A stretch of DNA of 64,000 bases from Microlunatus panaciterrae (lineage in GTDB: Bacteria; Actinomycetota; Actinomycetes; Propionibacteriales; Propionibacteriaceae): positions 1,674,001 through 1,738,000 of the forward strand of contig NZ_JAFBCF010000001.1 of assembly GCF_016907535.1 (NCBI RefSeq), given 5' to 3'. The notes under the pieces are model-generated. The model saw only the letters and a program-made list of their open reading frames with translations. It made no database searches and was not told the DNA's origin. Positions within the stretch are counted from its first letter, which is position 1; every line of letters starts with the position of its first letter. Positions 42,139 through 49,596 of this stretch are shown here, piece by piece. The translations under genes were made by a program, and so were the position numbers.

Positions 42139-44040
42139 TCAGCTGTCCGCCAGCAGGCTGTCCAGAAAGGCTCCGTCCCGTTCGAAGTCGAAGCTGTAGC
42201 CGGACTGGAAAGCGTCATGTTCCCAACGCCCCGCGGGATGACGGGCTTCCGGATCGCACCAGATCACGTCCAGCCGATGGCCACGGATCGAGCAAAGCAG
42301 ATACTCGTTGCCGGCGGTGTAGCTCTCCGAGCGGATCATGATCACCTGCTTGGGCTCTCGACTGAACCCGATGCCGAACAGGCCGCTGCCAGCGAAGCCG
42401 CCGATCACCTCGGCCCGCCTGAACATCATCACCTGCTCCGCTAGCGGGTAGTCCTGGGGGGAAATGATCATGAACCCATGGCTGTGGAACACCGCCTCCA
42501 CCTCGGCAGCGTTGCGACACTCACGCTTGGTGATACCCCTTCGGGAGATGAAGATCTTGGCCGGGTAGTCCGTCCCGGTAGCCTCCGCCGACAACGCGTC
42601 GCCGATTCGATCCCACTGCTGGGCAAGACCAGGGTCCACGTAGCGGAAGTTGACGAGCATCGGGGTCGCGGCCAGCATCTTCTCCACCTGGACCACGCCG
42701 TGGGTGCCGATCAGATCCTCGGGTGCGATCCCGGCCGCGGCGAAGACGGCCCGCTCGAATTTGGCCAGCTCGGTGCGATCGGACCGCAGCTGGACCAGCG
42801 CCTTGAGCCCGGGGAACCGCCGCTTCGCCTCCGGCCAGGCCCACAGTCGGGACAGCTGCTCGGTCATCACGTGCCCGAAGTGTTGGGGGTACTCCGAGCC
42901 CAGGAAGAAGTACTCTCCCGGCAGAGTGTTCCGCGCCGACAGCTTCTTGGGGTAGCGGGCGAATTCCATGGTGACCTCATCGAGATGGCGGTTGCGCAAT
43001 CGACGGTTCTGGAAGTGACGGTAGGTGTCGGGGAGCAGCATGCCGTCCTTGATCAGCACCTGGTGCGGAGCACAGACGGTCCGGCCGTAGTCGCGGAGGG
43101 CAAGGCTGGGCACCTCGAACGCGCGAGGGAAGAGACCATCCAGGTGCGGCTGGCTGGTTGTCACCGTGCTCGGGGAGGTGAAGGTCAGGGCCGGACGTCG
43201 CTGGAGTACGGACCCCAACTCCGGGCGGCGCAGCATCACCTGGTCCATCTCGGTGTAGCGCATCTTGGCCAGGGAGTGCAGCGCATTGACCATCTCGAGC
43301 ACGCCGTTCTGGACGAGAATCGTACGTACTCCGTCGCCGAAGCCCCGGTCGGCGGCTGGCAGCGCCAGCACCGCGTTTCGACCACGCAGCTTGGCCTCCG
43401 CGAGCCGGCCGATGAAGTCGGCCAGACTCTCCTTGCCGGGCGGGGCATCGACCTGCTGGCTGCCGTCGGGGGCGACGCCTTCCTCGGTCAGTGCCAGGTA
43501 GGCACCCCCACGCCTGAGTTGGAAGAAGGTCCGGCGGAGCCGGTCGAGCTGCTGATGTGGCATGGTCCCGGTGGCGTCGACAAGGGCGTCGTAAGGTCCG
43601 TACGCCGCCAGCGCTGCATGCAGGGCGGACGCGCCCTTGAGGGCTTCGCAGCGGATCAACCGGTCAGGTGAGGCCTCACCGCTGGATCCAGCCGGCGGCT
43701 CGGTACTGATCACGATGACAGTGACGCCCGCCCACCGCTGGAGGACGAGATCGGCCAACTGGTCCGCAGGGTCGGCCCCGAAGATGGCGATCCGGCGCGG
43801 GTCCCGGCCGGTGAACTGTGCGACCAGCCTCCGGAGCATTACGTCACTGATGCGCGGACGGTCAGCCTCGGTCGCCCGGGCAGGGAGCTGGCCCGACTGG
43901 GCGAGGTGCCACTCGACCCGCTGGATGAGGGCCTCGGTCATCGGGCGTATCGGGCCGGGGTGGGCCAGCACCGAGTCGACCGCCCGACCCGCCAGCCAGC
44001 GCACGCGCCGGCGGAAGGGTCGTCCTCGTGTACGCGCCAT
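42139..44040 (-). CDS. GT61-family (DUF563) glycosyltransferase with N-terminal Rossmann-like domain
   Basis: The 633-residue protein has two parts. Residues about 40-260 look like a nucleotide- or SAM-binding Rossmann fold (RRIAIFGADPADQLADLVLQRWAGVTVIVIST, YDALVDATGTMPHQQLDRLRRTFFQLRRGGAYLALTEEG). Residues about 360-633 match DUF563/GT61: YFFLGSEYPQHFGHVMTEQLSRLWAW, KIFISRRGITKRECRNAAEVEAVFHSHGF and VIGGFAGSGLFGIGFSREPKQVIMI. It may make a capsule, wall or exopolysaccharide. ATG 44040 follows AGGGGACAG. No other polysaccharide genes are adjacent. Confidence 0.8.
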   Translation of the reverse strand: MARTRGRPFRRRVRWLAGRAVDSVLAHPGPIRPMTEALIQRVEWHLAQSGQLPARATEADRPRISDVMLRRLVAQFTGRDPRRIAIFGADPADQLADLVLQRWAGVTVIVISTEPPAGSSGEASPDRLIRCEALKGASALHAALAAYGPYDALVDATGTMPHQQLDRLRRTFFQLRRGGAYLALTEEGVAPDGSQQVDAPPGKESLADFIGRLAEAKLRGRNAVLALPAADRGFGDGVRTILVQNGVLEMVNALHSLAKMRYTEMDQVMLRRPELGSVLQRRPALTFTSPSTVTTSQPHLDGLFPRAFEVPSLALRDYGRTVCAPHQVLIKDGMLLPDTYRHFQNRRLRNRHLDEVTMEFARYPKKLSARNTLPGEYFFLGSEYPQHFGHVMTEQLSRLWAWPEAKRRFPGLKALVQLRSDRTELAKFERAVFAAAGIAPEDLIGTHGVVQVEKMLAATPMLVNFRYVDPGLAQQWDRIGDALSAEATGTDYPAKIFISRRGITKRECRNAAEVEAVFHSHGFMIISPQDYPLAEQVMMFRRAEVIGGFAGSGLFGIGFSREPKQVIMIRSESYTAGNEYLLCSIRGHRLDVIWCDPEARHPAGRWEHDAFQSGYSFDFERDGAFLDSLLADS

Positions 44041-44136
44041 CTGTCCCCTATCCCCTGCCCTGACACTACCCGGGCACGACGGCGCCGAAACCATCTCTGA
44101 CCGGGCGGCGCGGAGGGGGACCCCGGACAGACGCGC

Positions 44137-44210
44137 TGGAGCGGGTGACGAGAATCGAACTCGCCTCTCAACCTTGGGAAGGTCGCGTTCTACCAATGAA
44201 CTACACCCGC
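44137..44210 (-). tRNA. tRNA-Gly (anticodon CCC), CCA encoded
   Basis: On the minus strand the acceptor stem GCGGGTG pairs with CACCCGC. The D arm contains AGTTCATTGGTAGAA, and the anticodon stem-loop CGACC-TTCCCAA-GGTTG gives anticodon CCC (reads GGG). The T arm is GCGAGTTCGATTCTCGT, and the 3' end TCCA is encoded. The 74-base cloverleaf is complete. The gene lies between the GT61 gene and a small secreted-protein gene. Confidence 0.95.
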
Positions 44211-44386
44211 AGACGACCGTGGCCGCGCGCAGAAGTGTAGCAGCGTCCGGTCCGCCATCGAAGCTGCTGTTCGGCCGAACTGGCCGGGGTGCAGTCGCCG
44301 AGGCTGTCCCGGACGCACCATTGCCGGTGCCCCTGGAGCCGGTTACTGTGCTCGCGGGGGAGCGCTTTCATCGTCCAAGGAGATCC

Positions 44387-44914
44387 ATGCGGAACACGAA
44401 GAAGTCCCTGCGCAAGGTGGCGGTCGCGATCGCCACGACCCTGCTGTCCTCGGCCGGGTTGATGGCGGCCACCACGACCTCCGCGCACGCGGCCTGCCCG
44501 GACGACATCCGCTACAGCCTGCGCGCCGTCTCGACGTACGTGCCCTTCAAGGGCCTGCCGATCTACAAGGACGGCAAGGGCGGCACCATGAGCCTCACCC
44601 GGGACTTCACCAAGTCGGCCAGCTACCAGGTCACCGCCGGAGCGGAGACCGAGGCCGGTGCCATCTTGGCCAAGGCGAAGGTCTCGATCAGCGCCTCTCT
44701 GACCAAGACCAACTCCTCGACGGTGACGCACAACTACTCCCACAAGATCAGCAGCAACAAGTACGGTCACGCGCAGTACGTCTCCTGGGGCAAGAAGGTG
44801 TACTGGAAGAAATACCGCGACACCCCGACCTGCACGACCCAGCTGATCGCCAAGGGCGCGATCAAGTTCCCCACCAACCAGGAGGGTTGGCGCTACTGGG
44901 AGACCTACAGCTGA
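44387..44914 (+). CDS. Small secreted protein, beta-rich, possibly aerolysin/ETX-like or adhesin
   Basis: The 175-residue protein starts at ATG 44387 after AAGGAG. A strong signal peptide (KKSLRKVAVAIATTLLSSAGLMAATTTSAHA) is followed by a ~140-residue mature chain with two Cys. The alternating pattern SASYQVTAGAETEAGAILAKAKVSISASLTKTNSSTVTHNYSHKI resembles the amphipathic hairpin region of small beta-pore proteins. YGHAQYVSWGKKVYWKKY resembles uncharacterised Streptomyces secreted proteins. It is Lys/Thr/Ser-rich compared with neighbours. Function is unknown; pore formation is only an analogy. Confidence 0.75.
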   Translation: MRNTKKSLRKVAVAIATTLLSSAGLMAATTTSAHAACPDDIRYSLRAVSTYVPFKGLPIYKDGKGGTMSLTRDFTKSASYQVTAGAETEAGAILAKAKVSISASLTKTNSSTVTHNYSHKISSNKYGHAQYVSWGKKVYWKKYRDTPTCTTQLIAKGAIKFPTNQEGWRYWETYS

Positions 44915-44941
44915 GCACGACCCGCGCGTGACCGGGCTGTC

Positions 44942-44979
44942 GTCGGGGGTGCTCCTTGGGGTCAGGGTTGGCCCCCGAC
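44942..44979 (+). terminator. Putative terminator after the secreted-protein gene
   Basis: GTCGGGGG (44942-44949) and CCCCCGAC (44972-44979) are perfect 8-base complements around a 22-base loop, about 28 bases after the stop codon. There is no T-run. It separates this gene from the DUF1707 cluster. Confidence 0.5.
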
Positions 44980-45049
44980 TCCCCCGGCGCGTCCCTGAAA
45001 CGGCGGGAAACTCGGCGCTCGACCCGCTGCCGACGGTTACCGTAGAAGG

Positions 45050-45736
45050 GTGAGTAGTCCAGCCATCCCCGAGCCCTCCGGCGTTCCCGAGCCCTCCGAC
45101 GTCGGTCCGGTGGCAGGCGGCAACCTGCGCGCCTCCGACGCCGACCGCGAACAGGTCGCCACCGTCCTCAACACGGCGTACGCCGAGGGCAGGTTGAGCC
45201 GTGAGGAGCACGACCAGCGGCTGACCGCCGTACTTGCCGCCAGGACCTTCGACGACCTGATCCCGATCACTCGGGATCTCGTGTTCACCGGCCCGGTCAC
45301 GCCGAACGGACTGGCCGGCCAGCCCCAGCAGGGATCACTGATCGACACCCGCGACGCCCACACCGAGCCGGAACGGCTGGTCGCGATCTTCGGTGGCGCG
45401 AGCCGCAAGGGAAAGTGGCGGGTCCGCAAGCACACCCAGGTGTTCGCCCTGTTCGGCGGCATCGACCTGGACCTGCGGGAGGCCGTCTTCGAGGACCCGG
45501 TGGTTGAGCTCTCGGGCATCTGGTGTTTCGGCGGCCTCGACATCAAGGTGCCGGCCGGGATCGAGGTGCGGGACCAGACGGCGGGCATCTTCGGCGGCAC
45601 AGACATCAAGGACGTCGGGGATCACCAGGCGGGTGCCCCGGTACTCGTGGTGAAAGGACTGTCGCTGTTCGGCGGAGTGTCCATCAGAGGACCGAAGCCG
45701 GACAAGGGCTCGGGCGGCTGGCCCAGAGGGCGATGA
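45050..45736 (+). CDS. DUF1707 / LiaF-like domain protein 1
   Basis: The 228-residue protein has an N-terminal DUF1707 domain (LRASDADREQVATVLNTAYAEGRLSREEHDQRLTAVLAARTFDDL). It is followed by a LiaF C-terminal-like beta domain (RLVAIFGGASRKGKWRVRKHTQVFALFGGIDLDLREAVFEDPVVELSGIWCFGGLDIKVP). The LiaF domain in other bacteria regulates envelope-stress two-component systems. No membrane segment is present here. The start is GTG 45050 and the promoter-like TACCGTAGAAGG is close, so the message may be nearly leaderless. It overlaps its paralogue by ATGA. Confidence 0.85.
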   Translation: MSSPAIPEPSGVPEPSDVGPVAGGNLRASDADREQVATVLNTAYAEGRLSREEHDQRLTAVLAARTFDDLIPITRDLVFTGPVTPNGLAGQPQQGSLIDTRDAHTEPERLVAIFGGASRKGKWRVRKHTQVFALFGGIDLDLREAVFEDPVVELSGIWCFGGLDIKVPAGIEVRDQTAGIFGGTDIKDVGDHQAGAPVLVVKGLSLFGGVSIRGPKPDKGSGGWPRGR

Positions 45737-46329
45737 TCATGGATTCGGGCAGCCTACGGGCCTCCGACGCGGACCGCGACCAGGTGGCGGGAGTCCTGCA
45801 CGCCGCCTACGCCGAGGGTCGGATCACCCGCGACGAGCACGATGAGCGGATGAGTGCGTTGCTGTCGGCGCGGACCTTCGCCGAGCTTGAGGCGTTGACC
45901 GCAGACCTGGTGGCGACGTCGCCTCGCTCCGCGCCGACCATGGCACCCGACAGCGGCCTCGACGAACCCGACCGGCTGACCGCCGTCCTGTCCGACGTGA
46001 AGCGGGTCGGCAGGTGGCGGATGCGGCGTTTGACCATCGCCCACGCGTTCATGGCCTCGGTACGCCTCGATCTGACCGAGGCGACGCTGGATGCGCCGGT
46101 GCTGGAGATCAGTGGCACCACCTTCCTGGGCAGCCTGGTCCTCCGAGTGCCACCCGGCACCACGATCCGGGACGAGTCCACCAAGGTCCTGGGCGGCTCC
46201 TCGATCAAGGGCATCGGCGACCCCGACCCCAGTCGCCCGACGATCGTGATCACCGGAATCAACATCCTGGGCGACGTGAAGGTGCGAGGGCCCAAGGGAC
46301 CATCGGTTTGGCGCAAGGCCCTAGCCTGA
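45733..46329 (+). CDS. DUF1707 / LiaF-like domain protein 2
   Basis: The 198-residue paralogue of the preceding gene begins at ATG 45733, overlapping its stop. The DUF1707 part is LRASDADRDQVAGVLHAAYAEGRITRDEHDERMSALLSARTFAEL. The beta domain (RLTAVLSDVKRVGRWRMRRLTIAHAFMASVRLDLTEATLDAPVLEISGTTFLGSLVLRVPPG) has lost most of the FGG motifs of paralogue 1. The two arose by tandem duplication. Its job is unknown, but co-translation with PH-domain membrane proteins suggests an envelope role. Confidence 0.83.
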   Translation: MIMDSGSLRASDADRDQVAGVLHAAYAEGRITRDEHDERMSALLSARTFAELEALTADLVATSPRSAPTMAPDSGLDEPDRLTAVLSDVKRVGRWRMRRLTIAHAFMASVRLDLTEATLDAPVLEISGTTFLGSLVLRVPPGTTIRDESTKVLGGSSIKGIGDPDPSRPTIVITGINILGDVKVRGPKGPSVWRKALA

Positions 46330-46336
46330 GAGGGTT

Positions 46337-46828
46337 ATGGAAGAACTCTTTGCGCCCCCCGAACTCGAGTGGCGGCGCCTGTCGCCGGGCTACCGGACGC
46401 TGCTGAGAGTCTCGACGCTGATCTGGGTTCCGGCGGTCTCTGTCGTCGCCGGTGTGGTGATCGGCCTGTTGACCGACGAGTGGTGGATCCCGGCGGCAAT
46501 CTGGGTGGCCGGCCTCGTCCTGCTCGCCACCCGATGGGCCATAGCCGATCGGCGCTGGCGGTCCTGGGGCTATGTCGAGCGCGAGGATGACCTCTACATC
46601 ACCCACGGCGTCCTGTTCCGCTCACTCGTCGCCGTGCCGTACGGCCGGATGCAGCTGGTCGAGGTGGGCACCGGGCCGTTGCAGCGGGCGCTCGGTCTCG
46701 CCACCGTCACCCTGGTGACGGCCGCAGCGGCCACCGACGCCTCGATCCCGGGCCTTACCCCCGCCGAGGCGACCCGGTTGCGTGACCGACTGACCGAGCT
46801 GGGCGAGGCCCGTTCCTCCGGCCTATGA
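46337..46828 (+). CDS. Bacterial PH-domain (YdbS-like) membrane protein
   Basis: The 163-residue protein has two adjacent membrane segments (TLIWVPAVSVVAGVVIGLL and WWIPAAIWVAGLVLLATRWAIA). A bPH2/DUF304 domain follows: WGYVEREDDLYITHGVLFRSLVAVPYGRMQLVEVGTGPLQRALGLATVTLVTAA, typical of YdbS. It overlaps the next, YdbT-like gene by ATGA, the same order as the ydbS-ydbT pair of Bacillus, which affects resistance to certain antimicrobials; that role is not established here. AGAGGG precedes the ATG. Confidence 0.9.
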   Translation: MEELFAPPELEWRRLSPGYRTLLRVSTLIWVPAVSVVAGVVIGLLTDEWWIPAAIWVAGLVLLATRWAIADRRWRSWGYVEREDDLYITHGVLFRSLVAVPYGRMQLVEVGTGPLQRALGLATVTLVTAAAATDASIPGLTPAEATRLRDRLTELGEARSSGL

Positions 46829-49239
46829 GCGAGACCCCATCGGACATCCACGGCAGCGACGTCGACCAGGCGACCGACCCGATCCGCCTGCCCAACCCCG
46901 CACCGAGCGCCCAGCAGGCCACTGCCGCTGCTGGGGTGAAGCAGACTGAGCGGCCGCACCCGCTCACACCCTTCATCCGTGGCTGGGTGGTGCTGGTCGC
47001 GGTGGTGCTGGGCTTCGGGCGGGAGATGGTTCCCGACGGCAGCAACGACCGGTACCAGGTGTCCGACCTGCACTGGATCCTGCCGCTGGTCGCGGTGGCG
47101 GTCGTCTTCGCCGGCCTGGCCGGCTTCATCAACTGGTACTTCACCCGGTTCGTGATCGACGACGAGGAGCTGCGGATCGAGACCGGCGCGCTGTTCAAGA
47201 ACTCCAAGCGCATCTCTTTCGAACGGCTGCAGTCGATCGACGTGCTCCAGCCGCTGGCGGCCCGAATGTTCGGTCTGGCCGAGCTGCGCCTGGAGGTCGG
47301 GGCCGGAGACAGCACCACCAAGCTGAGATACCTCTCCCGCTCCTCGGCGACCCAGCTGCGTGACTATCTTCTGGCCCGGGCCCACGGCGAGCGGACCAGC
47401 GTCGCCGACACGGCCGCGCGTCCGCCGGCCAGCCCCCTCACGGATCTGAGCACGGCAGAGCGGCCGCTGGTGACGATCTCGCCGCAACGGCTCGTCGGCG
47501 GGTTCCTGCTCTCCAGCGACTGGCTGCTCACCGTAGGCGCCGTCCTGGTCCTGTTCGTCGTCACCACCGTTTTCCAGGTGGTCCCCTACGCGCTGCCCGG
47601 CCTGATCCCGCTCGTCATCGGCGGACTGTCGATGATCAGCCGCCGAGTGTTCGCCCAGTTCAACTTCACCCTGGCCGAGTCGGGTCGTGGGCTCCGGGTG
47701 AGCCGCGGGCTGACCAACCTGGCCAGCCAGTCGGTACCGGTCGACCGGATCCAGGGTCTGCGGATCTCCCAGTCGATCCTCTGGCGACCCTTCGACTGGT
47801 ACCGGGTCGACGTGGACATCCTCGGGTACGGCTCCCAGGGCGGTGACGACAACCAGTCCGACGCGACCAGTGTGCTGCTGCCGGTGGCGACCACCGCTGA
47901 ACTGCGGGTCGCGCTCCGCCGGGTGCTGCCTGGAGTGGACCTGGACGCTGTCGTGCTCGAACGTCCGCCGAGACGGGTCCGCTGGATCCGGCCCTTCGAC
48001 GGCTGGACGCTGCGGTACGGGTACGACGACCGGGTGATCGTCAGCGAGCACGGCTGGCTCATCCACCACCGCAACGTGGTGCCGCATGCCAAGACGCAGT
48101 CGGTGAGGATCGAGCAGGGGCCGCTGCAGCGTTCGATGTCGCTGGCCAGTGTGCATGTCGACACCCCCAAGGGCCCGGTGAACCTGGTGGCCCAGCATCT
48201 GGCTGTCAGCAGCGCCCGGCGCCTCGCGCTGACTCAGCTGGACCGGGCCGCCACGGCACGGAGAGCGGCCACGCCGGCCCCTCGACACACCGGCACAGAC
48301 CCGACGCTCGCACCGTTCGGGGACGAGGAGACGGTGCTGGCCCGATTCGGCATCGGCACCGACCAGTTCCTCGGCGCCGGCGGTGAGTCACGCGTCTTCG
48401 CCCTGGACGACAGCCGGGTGCTGCGGCTCTACCACGCGGATTCTGATCAGCGCGGCTCTGAGCCGACCCGCCATGAAGAGGCCCTGGCGTCGCTCTATCG
48501 CGGCTGGGCCGGGGTCGACATCGGCCTCGAGCTGCCGCAGATCCTGGAGGTCGGCCAACTGGAGGGTCGCCGCTTCAGTATTGACCGCCGAATGTCGGGC
48601 CGCGACTTCTCGGGCTGGCTGGCCTCGGCTCCGGAGGGTGAGCGCCGGATCGCGCTGGACAGCTTCCTCGACGCCGCACTGGCCCTGCAAGGGTTGCCGC
48701 TGCCCGCCGTCGCCGATGCGGCGCAGCCTGCGTTTGCGCGGCTGCTCGGAGACGAGCCGCGCCGGTTCGCCTCCCTCGCAGACCTGCTCGACTCCCAGCT
48801 CGAGCTGGCCACCCGCCTCGGTTTCGTCGAGCTGCGCCATGAGCTGCCGCACGCCGACCACGTCCTGGCCAGACTCCGTCGGGACATCGCCGAACGGGTC
48901 TGCCGGCCGGCGCTGGTGCACGGCGACCTGGGCCCGGGCAACGCCTACGTCAGCCGTCGCCCGGACGGCTCCGTGGTGGTGACCGGCATCGGTGACTTCA
49001 GCCCGCACACGCTGGCCGCCGACCCGCTGATGGATGTCACCGGGGCGATCGCCTTCCTCGAGCTCGAGCACTATCCGGGGGCGGACGCCGACGCGCAGTG
49101 GCTGCTGCAGGTGGCCAGGGAGCGGCTCGGCGACGACATCGCGCACTGGGTCGATGTCTACCGCCGCTTCTACGCCGTCTACTACTCGATGGACCCTGCC
49201 GTGCACCCGTGGAGCCTGCGGCAGCTGCGCGGGCGCTGA
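46825..49239 (+). CDS. YdbT-like tandem PH-domain membrane protein fused to an aminoglycoside-phosphotransferase-like kinase domain
   Basis: The 804-residue protein combines two parts without an internal stop. Residues about 45-485 are YdbT-like, with paired membrane segments and three bPH2 units (FVIDDEELRIETGALFKNSKRISFERLQSIDV, RGLRVSRGLTNLASQSVPVDRIQGLRI, RVIVSEHGWLIHHRNVVPHAKTQSVRIEQGPLQR). From about 500 the sequence is kinase-like: FLGAGGESRVFALDDSRVLRLYH (nucleotide loop and Lys/Arg position). The Brenner motif VHGDLGPGNAYV near residue 698 and a divergent IGDFS metal motif follow. A phosphotransferase attached to a membrane PH platform is unusual; the substrate is unknown. Confidence 0.85.
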   Translation: MSETPSDIHGSDVDQATDPIRLPNPAPSAQQATAAAGVKQTERPHPLTPFIRGWVVLVAVVLGFGREMVPDGSNDRYQVSDLHWILPLVAVAVVFAGLAGFINWYFTRFVIDDEELRIETGALFKNSKRISFERLQSIDVLQPLAARMFGLAELRLEVGAGDSTTKLRYLSRSSATQLRDYLLARAHGERTSVADTAARPPASPLTDLSTAERPLVTISPQRLVGGFLLSSDWLLTVGAVLVLFVVTTVFQVVPYALPGLIPLVIGGLSMISRRVFAQFNFTLAESGRGLRVSRGLTNLASQSVPVDRIQGLRISQSILWRPFDWYRVDVDILGYGSQGGDDNQSDATSVLLPVATTAELRVALRRVLPGVDLDAVVLERPPRRVRWIRPFDGWTLRYGYDDRVIVSEHGWLIHHRNVVPHAKTQSVRIEQGPLQRSMSLASVHVDTPKGPVNLVAQHLAVSSARRLALTQLDRAATARRAATPAPRHTGTDPTLAPFGDEETVLARFGIGTDQFLGAGGESRVFALDDSRVLRLYHADSDQRGSEPTRHEEALASLYRGWAGVDIGLELPQILEVGQLEGRRFSIDRRMSGRDFSGWLASAPEGERRIALDSFLDAALALQGLPLPAVADAAQPAFARLLGDEPRRFASLADLLDSQLELATRLGFVELRHELPHADHVLARLRRDIAERVCRPALVHGDLGPGNAYVSRRPDGSVVVTGIGDFSPHTLAADPLMDVTGAIAFLELEHYPGADADAQWLLQVARERLGDDIAHWVDVYRRFYAVYYSMDPAVHPWSLRQLRGR

Positions 49240-49276
49240 TCCCGGGATAGGCGGTCGCCACAGCCGAATCGGCGCG

Positions 49277-49579
49277 TCAGTGTCGCCGTCGGGGCCGCTC
49301 CGCGGGTCTGTCCTCGGCGGCGCCGCCCTCCTCCGCGTCGGGATGCTGCAGTGGGCTCAGCTTGGCCCAGAGCAGGAACAGGGCGCCGAGCACCAACATG
49401 CCCAGCCCGAGCCACAGGTTGATGTTGATGTCCGCCGCCTTGGCCAGCTCGGCCGGTGAGGTGAAGAAGCTGTAGACGGTCAGCATCACCCCGTACAGCG
49501 CGAACAGACCGCCGATCATCAACCTGATATCGAAGAGCTTGCTGGCAGCCGACTTCACCAAGGACGTTTCCTCAGCCAT
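49277..49579 (-). CDS. Small two-span membrane protein linked to the symporter
   Basis: The 100-residue protein has two membrane segments (LMIGGLFALYGVMLTVYSFF and INLWLGLGMLVLGALFLLWA) and a charged, Arg-rich C-terminal tail. It starts 17 bases after the sodium/solute symporter stop on the same strand, so the two form an operon. Similar small proteins accompany SSS symporters in actinobacteria and may be accessory subunits. No enzymatic motif is seen. Confidence 0.82.
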   Translation of the reverse strand: MAEETSLVKSAASKLFDIRLMIGGLFALYGVMLTVYSFFTSPAELAKAADININLWLGLGMLVLGALFLLWAKLSPLQHPDAEEGGAAEDRPAERPRRRH

Positions 49580-49596
49580 GGGTTTCTCCTCTCAGC

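Noticed and set aside
39173-44040. Anti-phage defence island around the TIR gene
   Set aside because: Neighbours are an ABC exporter and a glycosyltransferase; no other defence gene, integrase or phage remnant is visible, so only the single TIR gene is supported.
44137-44210. Integrated element attachment site at the tRNA-Gly
   Set aside because: I see no second copy of the tRNA 3' end, no integrase and no change in coding style beyond one small secreted-protein gene.
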